Shown: positions 7,315 to 13,753 of the stretch, one piece after another
Layout of the letters: the number at the start of each line of letters is the position of its first letter
Numbering within the stretch: position 1 is the first letter of the stretch
Source: an uncultured Erysipelotrichaceae bacterium
Lineage (GTDB): Bacteria; Bacillota_I; Bacilli_A; RF39; UBA660
Direction of reading: 5' to 3'
DNA length: 17,140 nucleotides
NCBI GenBank assembly: GCA_951801995.1
Contig: CATOOY010000027.1
Span: forward strand, 1 to 17,140
Notes under the pieces: model-generated
Seen by the model: the letters and a program-made list of their open reading frames with translations, nothing else
Database searches by the model: none
Told to the model about the DNA's origin: nothing
Program-made: the position numbers and the translations under genes

Positions 7315-8028
7315 ATGGTTAGTATTATTATGCTTGTACATGGAGCCCCCATTTATACTAAAAACACAATTGAAACTTTACAAAAAACAGAAGGAAACTT
7401 TGAATTGATTGTTTTAGATAATAATTCAGATAAAAAAACGAAAAAAATATTATTAAAATTACAAGAAAAGGGTTATATCGATAAATTAATTTATTCAAAA
7501 GTAAACACATTGTTTGCAAAAGGAAATAATATAGCATCTAATTTTTGTGCAGAAGAAAGTGATAAAATAGTTTTGTTAAACTCAGATATTGATATTCGCA
7601 ACAAAGATTGGTTAAAAGAAATGCTCAAAGTACATAAAAAAGGAATAACGACTCTTGGACTAGTAGAAGGAAAACCTTGGACACGTGGAGATGGCTATTG
7701 TCTATTAATAGACAAACATTTATACTTAAAGTATAAATTAGATGAAGAATTTGAATGGTGGTGGAGTGTAACCAAATTAGAAGCACAAATATTACACGAT
7801 AAACTATCAGTAATAGCCGTAAAAAATCATGAAAATTTAATTTTTCATTATGGAAAAGGAAGTGGGAATGATTTTAAAAATGTCAAAGGAATGCAAATAG
7901 AAGGAGAAGAAATAAAAAAATGGTTTGCAAGAAAAGAAATTAAAATAATAGAATCCATTCCGAATCAGAATATAGATTATAACCCTAAAAGTAAAGCAAA
8001 TCGTTATTTTCAAAAGAAGAAAATGTGA
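7315..8028 (+). CDS. Family 2 (GT-A fold) glycosyltransferase
   Basis: This 237-residue protein has a GT-A nucleotide-sugar-binding half. It starts MVSIIMLVHG, has LDNNS at residues 34-38 (the family's V-D-N-x-S position) and NSDIDI at 89-94, where Asp 91 and 93 form the DxD metal/UDP-sugar site. No membrane segments are present. It is shorter than typical GT2 enzymes (about 300 residues) but the catalytic half is complete. It would transfer a sugar from a nucleotide donor to an unknown acceptor, possibly a surface glycan. No other glycan gene is nearby. It stands alone with its own promoter and AGGAGA site next to a tRNA carrying an integrase relic, so I infer it is cargo from an old insertion. 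It ends with TGA. Confidence 0.8.
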   Translation: MVSIIMLVHGAPIYTKNTIETLQKTEGNFELIVLDNNSDKKTKKILLKLQEKGYIDKLIYSKVNTLFAKGNNIASNFCAEESDKIVLLNSDIDIRNKDWLKEMLKVHKKGITTLGLVEGKPWTRGDGYCLLIDKHLYLKYKLDEEFEWWWSVTKLEAQILHDKLSVIAVKNHENLIFHYGKGSGNDFKNVKGMQIEGEEIKKWFARKEIKIIESIPNQNIDYNPKSKANRYFQKKKM

Positions 8029-8046
8029 CACCTTACATATTATAAT

Positions 8047-8078
8047 AAAAAAACTAAATAACCTTTTGATTATTTAGT
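8047..8078 (-). terminator. Terminator of the short minus-strand transcript
   Basis: A 9-bp perfect stem (actaaataa at 8053-8061 pairing with ttatttagt at 8070-8078) has the A-run 8047-8053 on its left, which becomes a T-run on the minus strand. In the plus direction the T-run is missing, so it mainly stops transcription coming from the right. It may still slow transcripts of the glycosyltransferase. Confidence 0.65.
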
Positions 8079-8085
8079 GTAATAT

Positions 8086-8145
8086 AATTATGGTTTAAGC
8101 CTTTCCGTAAAAATGTATTTTTCATTAGCAAAAAGAACCATAATT
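8086..8145. repeat. 10-bp inverted repeat with a 40-base interior
   Basis: aattatggtt (8086-8095) and aaccataatt (8136-8145) are perfect inverted copies. The interior contains a further small stem (aaaaa-tgta-ttttt). On the minus strand this would form part of the tail of the short transcript just before its terminator. It could be a structured RNA element or the ends of a tiny decayed mobile element; nothing in the sequence decides between these. Confidence 0.5.
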
Positions 8146-8184
8146 TACCCCGTCTTATATATTCTTTTATTTTTCATTTGTTAA

Positions 8185-8206
8185 AATATGTTATTTATAA
8201 CATATT
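8185..8206. repeat. Near-perfect palindrome (hairpin or operator-like)
   Basis: aatatgttat and ataacatatt are perfect 10-base inverted copies separated by two bases. On the minus strand it lies between the small gene and the terminator and is followed by a short weak T-stretch, so it could be a first, leaky terminator. A dimeric repressor site is the alternative. Confidence 0.5.
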
Positions 8207-8241
8207 CACCAATAAATACATAAGTAGAACTATTTAAAAAA

Positions 8242-8397
8242 TTAAGTAGACACTTTAATATCAATTTTGGTTTTTATATGTTGCATAACAATTTGTCCAT
8301 CAACAAATATTTCTTGTCCATTTTCCGTATAGCAAATTTCTACATGAGAAGAAATAGGAACGGAAATGACGCTTTCCCCCACGGAAATAGTTAGCAT
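8242..8397 (-). CDS. Small protein of 51 residues, function unknown
   Basis: A short minus-strand gene begins MLTISVGESVISVPISSHVE, continues through CYTENGQEIFVDGQIV and ends IDIKVST. The alternating hydrophobic pattern and Gly/Asn turns suggest an all-beta cytoplasmic peptide; there is no signal, no membrane segment and one cysteine. Support for its reality is good: a strong GGAGGGGG ribosome binding site at normal spacing, a near-consensus promoter immediately upstream and a terminator about 170 bases downstream. I do not recognise the family. It lies in the accessory stretch near the tRNA, divergently from the XRE regulator gene (start codons about 107 bases apart), which makes it a plausible target or partner of that regulator. 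That link is inference only. Confidence 0.65.
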   Translation of the reverse strand: MLTISVGESVISVPISSHVEICYTENGQEIFVDGQIVMQHIKTKIDIKVST

Positions 8398-8414
8398 AAA
8401 ACCCCCTCCAACCC

Positions 8415-8443
8415 TTATTATAACAGTGAAAATAGTTTATCGC
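8415..8443 (-). promoter_or_regulatory. Promoter of the 51-residue small gene
   Basis: Minus-strand TTGCGA (about 8443-8438) and a perfect TATAAT (about 8420-8415) are 17 bases apart, with TG one base before the -10. It drives the small gene from a leader of roughly 10-15 bases and lies back to back with the XRE gene. Confidence 0.7.
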
Positions 8444-8504
8444 AAGTTTCTTGCAATTTTATGACTACTAAGGATATATTTGCCATAATAAATATGGTGA
8501 TAAA

Positions 8505-8723
8505 ATGATAGGAATTATTTTGAAAAATATGAGAATGAGTGCAGGATATTCTCAAAAAGAATTAGCAAGAAAACTTTCAGTAGCAGATACTACACTTTCT
8601 AGTTATGAAAGAGAAAATTCACAACCAGATTTTGAAACAATCTTAAAAATAGCAGAAATATGTGGATATGAATTTAAAATAGAAGAAATGAAAAGTAAAA
8701 TCCTTTTAAAAGTGAAAGATTAG
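8505..8723 (+). CDS. Small XRE-family helix-turn-helix regulator
   Basis: This 72-residue protein is essentially one HTH_3 (Cro/CI-type) domain. Helices around residues 4-14, YSQKELARKLSV (the QKELA turn-helix entry), TTLSSYERE (recognition helix) and FETILKIAEICG are followed by a short charged tail with no sensor domain. It would bind DNA as a dimer. The GGTGAT ribosome binding site supports the start. It shares a 107-base divergent region with the 51-residue small gene, so autoregulation or control of that gene is plausible. It ends at a terminator shared with the convergent coat gene. Lone XRE proteins of this type often come from mobile elements, in keeping with the integrase relic 1.4 kb away. 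Confidence 0.88.
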   Translation: MIGIILKNMRMSAGYSQKELARKLSVADTTLSSYERENSQPDFETILKIAEICGYEFKIEEMKSKILLKVKD

Positions 8724-8741
8724 CAAAAGAAAAAGACTATT

Positions 8742-8767
8742 AAAAAAAGAGGTTTCCCTCTTTTTTT
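8742..8767. terminator. Bidirectional terminator between the XRE and coat genes
   Basis: An 11-bp perfect stem (aaaaaaagagg/cctcttttttt) with loop tttc serves both converging genes: the A-run on one side is the T-run of the other strand. It overlaps the stop codon of the coat gene (8766-8768). Confidence 0.9.
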
Positions 8768-9185
8768 ATAAGCATTCTACATAAGTATCATTTAAGCATC
8801 TAATTGCACAACAACAATCTAAATCCATCGTAAAGAAAGAATTTGTTGCTATGTATGGAATGCTTGTTTCTGATGTATCAGGATTTGGTGCAAGCACTCT
8901 AAATGTAGCACAATTGCCATCAACTTTTTCTACCCTGAAAACATTAGAAGTAACACATTCATTTGGATCTTTACTAATTGGCATAGACCAAGCAGTTCCA
9001 TTGCAACCACAGTTATAAAGCATAACAGGGCGAGTATTGCAGCCAATAGAAGTTGTTCCACAACCTAAAAAGCCACGATCACAAGAATCTAAACAACTTT
9101 CTCCACAAGTAGCATTTTTTTGAAGAACAAGAATGACTGTTAGAATCTCAGCAATGCATTTGCACTCGTCTTTTTTATTACACAT
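8766..9185 (-). CDS. Cysteine-rich spore coat protein, CotY/CotZ family
   Basis: The 139-residue protein contains 17 cysteines, including a CCC run in the end block LDCCCAIRCL. It has the order of elements known from CotY/CotZ: an N-terminal cysteine cluster, an RPVMLYNCGC strand block, an NVFRVEKVDG-NCATFRVL block that matches the family's FRV-E-D-CAVL stretch, and a C-terminal LDC-CAI-CL motif. CotY and CotZ form the disulfide-linked outermost layer (crust) of Bacillus spores and are made in the mother cell. I start at the ATG at 9185 because the AAAGGAG site (9201-9195) directly touches the upstream GTG at 9194 but is 9 bases from this ATG. It is divergent from the LysM gene; the pair reads as a coat locus. 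Confidence 0.88.
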   Translation of the reverse strand: MCNKKDECKCIAEILTVILVLQKNATCGESCLDSCDRGFLGCGTTSIGCNTRPVMLYNCGCNGTAWSMPISKDPNECVTSNVFRVEKVDGNCATFRVLAPNPDTSETSIPYIATNSFFTMDLDCCCAIRCLNDTYVECL

Positions 9186-9260
9186 ATATTCCACTCCTTT
9201 ATTCTATTCAATAATAGGGTATTCAAATAAAAGAAAAGAGTGTAAACAAAAGACCTAAAT

Positions 9261-9295
9261 ATGTATTGAAAAAGAAAATGTTTACATATATTATA
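9261..9295 (+). promoter_or_regulatory. Promoter region of the LysM gene; sigma-A-like and sigma-E-like boxes overlap
   Basis: TTGAAA (9266-9271) with TATTAT (9289-9294) at 17 bases reads as a sigma-A promoter. The overlapping CATATATT (9285-9292) resembles the -10 box of mother-cell sigma-E promoters and also occurs before the YdcC-like gene. The sequence cannot decide which is used; a coat role would favour the latter. Confidence 0.45.
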
Positions 9296-9308
9296 TAGAG
9301 GTGACCAA

Positions 9309-9767
9309 ATGTATAAAATATATAAAGTTTTAAAAGATGAAACACCAGAAGATATAGCTAAAAAATTTAATACCACACCAACAGAATTAAGTCGTATCAA
9401 TGGAGGAGAATCGTTAGACACGATTAAAGAAGGAGATTTTATAATTGTTCCTATACAAGAAGGGGCTTTCTTTGATAGTTATAAAATTCAAAAAGGAGAT
9501 ACAGTATACGCGATTGCTAAAAAATATGGAGCGAATGAAATGGATTTATTAAAATTAAATGGATTAGATAAAGATGATTATATTTACCCAGGAGAAGAAA
9601 TACTAGTACCAAAAAAAGGTGTTCGATTTTATATCACAAACGAAGGAGATACCATGAATCTAGCAGCAGAAAAATTGGATGTAAGACCAGGACAAATATT
9701 ACTACAAAATGAAAATGTATATTTACTACCTGAACAGTTACTTGTTTTTAAAGAAGAAACAAAATAG
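9309..9767 (+). CDS. Three-LysM protein, probable spore coat or cortex-associated factor
   Basis: The 152-residue protein is almost entirely three LysM units, at about residues 3-49, 57-101 and 106-147. The second is the most canonical, with YKIQKGDTVYAIAKKYG, the N-x-L-x-L-N core and YPGEEILVPKK. LysM domains bind peptidoglycan glycan chains. There is no signal peptide or membrane segment, so the protein stays in the cell that makes it. In spore formers this is typical of mother-cell coat morphogenetic proteins such as SafA and SpoVID, which reach the cortex surface from the cytoplasm. The divergent neighbour is a CotY/CotZ-type coat protein, supporting that reading. The hydrolase or coat-assembly domains of SafA/SpoVID are absent, so the exact role is open. 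Confidence 0.85.
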   Translation: MYKIYKVLKDETPEDIAKKFNTTPTELSRINGGESLDTIKEGDFIIVPIQEGAFFDSYKIQKGDTVYAIAKKYGANEMDLLKLNGLDKDDYIYPGEEILVPKKGVRFYITNEGDTMNLAAEKLDVRPGQILLQNENVYLLPEQLLVFKEETK

Positions 9768-9772
9768 AAAGA

Positions 9773-9805
9773 TAAAAATGTAGAAAAAGTATTCTACATT
9801 TTTAT
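9773..9805 (+). terminator. Terminator of the LysM gene
   Basis: A 13-bp perfect stem (taaaaatgtagaa with ttctacattttta) and a six-base loop ends in a T-rich arm. The flanking A and T runs make it potentially bidirectional. Confidence 0.85.
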
Positions 9806-9835
9806 TGTGGAAACGTTTTTTTTTAAAAACAAATA

Positions 9836-9844
9836 TGTTATAAT
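9836..9844 (+). promoter_or_regulatory. Extended -10 promoter of the thioredoxin/AAA+ operon
   Basis: TGTTATAAT (9836-9844) is a perfect extended -10 seven bases before the GGAGG site of the first gene. No good -35 is visible. A TGGAAACGTT stretch at 9808-9817 resembles the left two-thirds of a catabolite-response element but lacks the closing CA. Confidence 0.6.
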
Positions 9845-9861
9845 AAATAAGGAGGATGCAT

Positions 9862-10275
9862 ATGAAGAAAATAATAATATTACTGCTTCCCTTTTTATTT
9901 TTATGTGGTTGTGGTAACAAAACTTATAAAGAAATAACAATAGAAACATTAACAAAAAAAGTAGAAAAGAAAGAAACTTTTATTTTAATGATAGGAGCAG
10001 AATCTTGTACACACTGTGCAGGCTATAAAACGACAATAAACGAAGTAATAAAAGATTACAATGTAACTATCTATTACATAGATGTAGATAAATTATCAGA
10101 TAAAGAAAATAGTAAATTAAAGAAAATTGCTAGTTATAAAGGAACCCCTACAACAGTCTTTATAAAAAAAGGAGAAGAAGAAAGCACTTATATGCGAATT
10201 ATTGGAGAAAGAGACTATGATTATGTAGTAAATAAATTGTATAAAAACGGATTTATAAAGAAGGTGAAAAAGTGA
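9862..10275 (+). CDS. Thioredoxin-like lipoprotein with CTHC active site
   Basis: I start at the second ATG (9862), because the GGAGG site ends at 9855 directly against the first ATG (9856) but is 6 bases from the second. This gives 137 residues: a lipoprotein signal peptide with lipobox LCGC, then one thioredoxin fold. The redox pair is in ESCTHC (ESC-THC at about residues 49-54 of this start), and KGTPTTVFIKKG supplies the cis-Pro strand. Lipid anchoring puts it outside the membrane, where such proteins handle disulfides or cytochrome/heme-linked thiols. The stop codon overlaps the GTG start of the AAA+ gene by four bases, so synthesis of the two is coupled. Confidence 0.87.
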   Translation: MKKIIILLLPFLFLCGCGNKTYKEITIETLTKKVEKKETFILMIGAESCTHCAGYKTTINEVIKDYNVTIYYIDVDKLSDKENSKLKKIASYKGTPTTVFIKKGEEESTYMRIIGERDYDYVVNKLYKNGFIKKVKK

Positions 10276-11258
10276 ACGAAGCTATAAACCCTATACAAAA
10301 TAATAAAATTCCTGTACAAGGAATCTCTATTTTAAATCGTTATGGGGAAAACTTAACAGAAAAAGTATATATTACAAACCCAGCTATCGCAAGAGAAGAT
10401 GAATTAAAAAAATTAATGCTCGTTTTACTAACACCAGAAAAATCAGGATTATTGGTAGGAAAACCTGGAATTGGAAAAACAGCCATTGTAGAAGGACTCG
10501 CTTATAAAATACAAAAAGGAGACGTCCCAGATGCACTAAAAGGATATCAAATCTATAAATTTTCTTCCCATTCGTTATTAGGAACAATAGAAATAAATGG
10601 AAAAAAAGAAATGGTAATTACTTTATTAGTAGAAGAAATAAAAAATATGAATAAAATGATTTTGTTCATCGATGAAATTCATACACTAATAGGTGGAGGA
10701 GAGCAAGGTCCTATGGATCTAGCAAACATATTAAAACCAGCCTTAGACCGTGGTGAAGTAAAAGCAATAGGAGCAACAACAACAATTGAATTTGACACAT
10801 ACATTGTAAGAGATAGAGCTTTTCTTCGTCGCTTTGAAAGAATTAATGTAGAAGAACCAAATGAAGAAACAACCGTTAAAATATTAATGGGGTCTCTTCC
10901 TAAAATAGAAAAACAAACAGGTGTATCTTTTCAATATACAAGTTTTATAGTTGAAGAACTTATGAAATCTATTGTAAGTGCCACTTCAGAATATAAAAGA
11001 ATTTATGGACTTGCTGCTATGTATCCAGATGTATCTTTATCTGTTCTTACCAACGCCTTTTCTGAAGCATTATTTGCTAATAGAAAAGAAGTCACAATAT
11101 TAGATGTATATACAGCAATAAAAAATAGCAAACGTATTTATGCAGATAGTATTATAAAAGAATTGAACCTATTTAGAGAAAAATTTAAGGTAATATGTAG
11201 TGATTATGGAATTACCTTACCTATCGTAACAATTGAAGAAATAAAAATAGAAGAATAA
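10272..11258 (+). CDS. Stand-alone AAA+ ATPase resembling the D1 module of ClpA/ClpB
   Basis: This 328-residue protein matches the first ATPase domain of Clp/Hsp100 unfoldases almost motif for motif. Walker A is GKPGIGKT (63-70, then AIVEGLA), followed by GDVPDALKG and an SLLGTIEINGKKE segment where ClpB has its pore-loop region. Walker B is MILFIDEIHTLIGGG (D134, E135). Sensor 1 lies in AIGATT (166-170), and RRF at 186-188 is the arginine-finger area, with INVEEPNEE after it. It lacks the Clp N-domain, the middle domain, the D2 ATPase and any ClpP-docking loop. It starts at GTG within the previous gene's stop (GTGA) and has a GGTGA site. Expected to be a cytoplasmic hexameric remodelling ATPase, yet coupled to a membrane-bound thioredoxin-like protein on each side. 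Function unknown. Confidence 0.85.
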   Translation: MNEAINPIQNNKIPVQGISILNRYGENLTEKVYITNPAIAREDELKKLMLVLLTPEKSGLLVGKPGIGKTAIVEGLAYKIQKGDVPDALKGYQIYKFSSHSLLGTIEINGKKEMVITLLVEEIKNMNKMILFIDEIHTLIGGGEQGPMDLANILKPALDRGEVKAIGATTTIEFDTYIVRDRAFLRRFERINVEEPNEETTVKILMGSLPKIEKQTGVSFQYTSFIVEELMKSIVSATSEYKRIYGLAAMYPDVSLSVLTNAFSEALFANRKEVTILDVYTAIKNSKRIYADSIIKELNLFREKFKVICSDYGITLPIVTIEEIKIEE

Positions 11259-11281
11259 AATAGAAGAATGGAGATGAGAAA

Positions 11282-11788
11282 ATGAAAAAAAGAGAAATCC
11301 CTCTGAAGAATTATATGATTCTTATAGGAATAATAATAGCAACCATTCTACTTTGCCTCTACATTACACAGTGGTATAAAAAAGCAGAAGAAAGCAATAT
11401 AGAACAAGGTATTTTAGCAAAAGAACTTCCACAAGTTACTGTAGAGGAATTTCAAAATTATGTAACAGAAAACCCAAATATAATATTATATATATCTGTA
11501 AGTACAGATGAAAAAATGAAAAGATTTGAAAAAAACATTTATGATTTTATCATAGAAGAAAATATTCGTAATCATTTTGTATATATGGATGCTAGTAAAA
11601 TAGATCAAAAAGCACTTATTGAAATATTACAAAATAAAAGTAATACTCCTAAAAATAATTACACCCATATTCCTAATATTTATGTATTCAAAGATGGGAA
11701 AATAGAAGATATTCTTTATACAAGTTCAACAGCACTGCATTCTAAAGAAGCAATACGTTTTATTAAGAAACAAGATGTTGTAAAATGA
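11282..11788 (+). CDS. Membrane-anchored thioredoxin-like protein lacking CxxC
   Basis: The 168-residue protein has one membrane segment at about residues 11-29 and an extracytoplasmic domain with the thioredoxin pattern. A strand NIILYISVS stands where CxxC would follow, but the next residues are TDEKMKRF with no cysteine. A helix and strand (HFVYMDASKID) follow, then HIPNIYVFKDGKIEDIL, the cis-Pro strand-turn-strand of the family. The only cysteine lies in the membrane helix. It is therefore probably a binding or scaffold protein, not a redox enzyme. It has a GGAGATGAG ribosome binding site, follows the AAA+ gene by 23 bases and overlaps trmL by four, so it belongs to the same operon. Confidence 0.75.
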   Translation: MKKREIPLKNYMILIGIIIATILLCLYITQWYKKAEESNIEQGILAKELPQVTVEEFQNYVTENPNIILYISVSTDEKMKRFEKNIYDFIIEENIRNHFVYMDASKIDQKALIEILQNKSNTPKNNYTHIPNIYVFKDGKIEDILYTSSTALHSKEAIRFIKKQDVVK

Positions 11789-12291
11789 TAAACGTTGTAT
11801 TATTTGAACCAGAAATCCCAGCCAATACAGGGAATATTATGAGAACATGTGCAGGAACAGGAACAAAACTACATCTTATAAAACCATTAGGATTTAAACT
11901 AGAAGATAAATATATCAAAAGATGTGGAGCAGGGTATATAGAAAAATGTGATTACACTATCTATGAAAATTATGAAGAATTTGTATCCAAGAATAAAGGT
12001 ACATACTATTATTTAACAAGATATGGACATAAACCTCATACAGCATTTAATTATCAAAACATGAAAGAAAATATTTATTTTATCTTTGGAAAAGAAAGTA
12101 CAGGAATTCCAAAAGAACTATTGCAGAAAGATTTAACCCATTGTATGCGTATTCCCATGAATGAAAATATAAGAGCCTTAAATTTATCAAACACAGTTGC
12201 CATTATGGTATATGAAGCATTAAGACAGCAAAATTATAAAGACTTACTTTTTGAAGAGCCATTTAAAGGAAAAGATTATTTAGAAAAGTAA
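11785..12291 (+). CDS. trmL: tRNA (cytidine/uridine-34-2'-O)-methyltransferase TrmL
   Basis: The 168-residue protein is a single-domain SPOUT enzyme. It has the start IPANTGNIMRTCAGTG (11-26), the knot motif FGKESTGIP (101-109) and the C-terminal block RIPMNENIRALNLSNTVAI (122-140). These are the three conserved SpoU/TrmH-family motifs, and the length is that of TrmL (YibK/CspR). It methylates the ribose of the wobble base of tRNA-Leu with S-adenosylmethionine, in the cytoplasm. Its start lies inside the previous stop codon (ATGA) with no good ribosome binding site of its own, so translation is coupled. The connection of this housekeeping enzyme to the thioredoxin/AAA+ genes is probably only transcriptional. 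Confidence 0.93.
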   Translation: MINVVLFEPEIPANTGNIMRTCAGTGTKLHLIKPLGFKLEDKYIKRCGAGYIEKCDYTIYENYEEFVSKNKGTYYYLTRYGHKPHTAFNYQNMKENIYFIFGKESTGIPKELLQKDLTHCMRIPMNENIRALNLSNTVAIMVYEALRQQNYKDLLFEEPFKGKDYLEK

Positions 12292-12324
12292 TCATTTATT
12301 TTATAAAAATTATCTTCCAATTTG

Positions 12325-12353
12325 TTGTCATATTTTGTTTTTTATGTTATCCT
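12325..12353 (+). promoter_or_regulatory. Promoter of the 153-residue membrane protein gene
   Basis: TTGTCA (12325-12330) and TATCCT (12348-12353) are 17 bases apart, with TG one base before the -10. The extended -10 compensates for the weak hexamer. Confidence 0.55.
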
Positions 12354-12383
12354 AAATAAAGAAGAATAGAAGGGAAGATGCAC

Positions 12384-12845
12384 ATGGAAATTATAACTGA
12401 ATATTATATTTGGTTTATAATAGGTGGTATTATCTTATTCATGACCCTTATAGGATATATTGCTGATAAATCGAATTATATAGAAAAGCAAAAAAACAAA
12501 AATAAAGAAAAAAAAAATAGTATAATAGAGCAAAAGCAAAAACATATCACTAAAAAAAGTGAACAGTTTATAAAAAGTATCGGAGATGGCAAAAATCTAG
12601 TATTAGAAGAAAATGAGATAAACTATCCAGTAGATGTAAAAGAAGTCAAAATAGAAACACAAGAATTGATAGAAAACAAAGACTTAAAAGAGGTAGGCAT
12701 TGGAAGCCTATTAGAAAAAGAAGAAAAACCACAAATAGAAAATTCTAATATAGAAAAGAATGATATAGAAAAGCCATTAGAAAACGGTGTATTAAATTTA
12801 GACGAATATGATAAAGAGGATAATGATGAACTTTGGAAATTTTAG
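12384..12845 (+). CDS. Membrane-anchored, charged protein of unknown family
   Basis: I start at the second ATG (12384), since the AAGGGA site is only two bases from the first (12378) and eight from this one. This gives 153 residues. One membrane helix near the N-terminus (about residues 8-27 from this start, with no lipobox) is followed by a Lys-rich stretch and a long acidic, probably disordered domain. The C-terminus is acidic with the end DDELWKF split by one residue. The helix is followed by DKSNYIEKQKNK, so by the positive-inside rule the charged part is probably cytoplasmic. It has no cysteines. I do not recognise the family. It is a single-gene unit with its own promoter and terminator, directly upstream of cdaA. 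Confidence 0.65.
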   Translation: MEIITEYYIWFIIGGIILFMTLIGYIADKSNYIEKQKNKNKEKKNSIIEQKQKHITKKSEQFIKSIGDGKNLVLEENEINYPVDVKEVKIETQELIENKDLKEVGIGSLLEKEEKPQIENSNIEKNDIEKPLENGVLNLDEYDKEDNDELWKF

Positions 12846-12869
12846 AATAGGAAAACTATTCTTTTTTTT
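12844..12869 (+). terminator. Intrinsic terminator before cdaA
   Basis: A 7-bp stem agaatag/ctattct with loop gaaaa is followed by T8. It begins at the TAG stop of the preceding gene and separates it from cdaA. Confidence 0.9.
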
Positions 12870-12883
12870 CCAAAAGAATCTCT

Positions 12884-12911
12884 TTGAAAAGATAAAGCAT
12901 TATGATATAAT
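12884..12911 (+). promoter_or_regulatory. Sigma-A promoter of cdaA-cdaR
   Basis: TTGAAA (12884-12889) and a perfect TATAAT (12906-12911) are 16 bases apart, with TG one base before the -10. It lies about 30 bases from the cdaA start. Confidence 0.8.
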
Positions 12912-12940
12912 GGTAGAGATAAAAGATTGGAGGATATAAA

Positions 12941-13753
12941 ATGACTCTTGACGCAGTTGTTATATTAATAAAAAAGATTTTAGATGTGTTATTAGTATGG
13001 ATGGCACTTTATTTTATTTTAAAAAATTTAAGACAAAACATGAAAATGGTTTTACTTTTTAAAGGAATTTTAATCATTGTTGTCTTAAAATTAATTAGTG
13101 ATCAGTTAGACCTAGTTACCATAGGCTATCTATTAGATTATATCATTACATGGGGACCACTCGCTCTTATTGTAATCTTTCAACCAGAAATACGAAACGT
13201 ATTAGAATATTTAGGAAGAAGCAAATTATTAGGAAAACATAAAATGCTTACAGTAGATGAAAGAGAAAAAATGGTATATGAATTAGCAAATGCCTTAGAA
13301 TATATGGGAAAAGCAAGAATTGGCTCTTTAACCGTTATTGAAAGAGATAATGGACTTACCGAATATATAGAAAAATCGAAAAAAATATATGCAGATATAT
13401 CAAGCGATTTATTAATATCTATCTTTTTCCCAAACAATCCACTACATGATGGTGGTGTAATCATACAAGGAAATAAAGTTACAAGTGCAGGAGCAGTATT
13501 TCCAACAAGTGATAACCTAAGAATCAGTAAAAGACTAGGAACCCGTCATAGAGCAGCTTTAGGTATATCGGAGGCATCAGATTGTATTGCCATTGTATCC
13601 TCAGAAGAAACAGGAAGACTTTCTATTGCTATGGGAGGAAAACTTTACTATAATTTATCTTTAGATGAATTAAAATTGATGTTATTAGAAGAATTAAGAC
13701 CTAAAAAATCAATGTTACTAGAAGAAGGTGGAGAAGAAAATGAAGAAGAGTAG
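12941..13753 (+). CDS. cdaA: Diadenylate cyclase CdaA (c-di-AMP synthase)
   Basis: The 270-residue protein has three N-terminal membrane helices (about residues 4-28, 36-54 and 58-80). A linker with FQPEIRNVLEYLGR precedes the DisA_N cyclase domain. The catalytic DGG is at 170-172 (HDGGVII) and RHR at 202-204 (GTRHRAALG), both intact. It joins two ATP into c-di-AMP on the inner face of the membrane. This nucleotide controls potassium and osmolyte transport and cell-wall balance. Length and layout equal Bacillus CdaA. The C-terminus is a run of glutamates. A GGAGG site supports the start. cdaR overlaps its end by 14 bases, the usual arrangement for enzyme and regulator. Confidence 0.96.
   Translation: MTLDAVVILIKKILDVLLVWMALYFILKNLRQNMKMVLLFKGILIIVVLKLISDQLDLVTIGYLLDYIITWGPLALIVIFQPEIRNVLEYLGRSKLLGKHKMLTVDEREKMVYELANALEYMGKARIGSLTVIERDNGLTEYIEKSKKIYADISSDLLISIFFPNNPLHDGGVIIQGNKVTSAGAVFPTSDNLRISKRLGTRHRAALGISEASDCIAIVSSEETGRLSIAMGGKLYYNLSLDELKLMLLEELRPKKSMLLEEGGEENEEE

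Noticed and set aside
8088..8141. 17-codon minus-strand frame whose start and stop lie in the two arms of the inverted repeat
   Set aside because: There is no proper ribosome binding site and the length is too small to judge; it is probably a by-product of the repeat.
9808..9821. TGGAAACGTT stretch as a CcpA catabolite-response site
   Set aside because: The closing half of the site (CA end) is replaced by a T-run, so the palindrome is incomplete.
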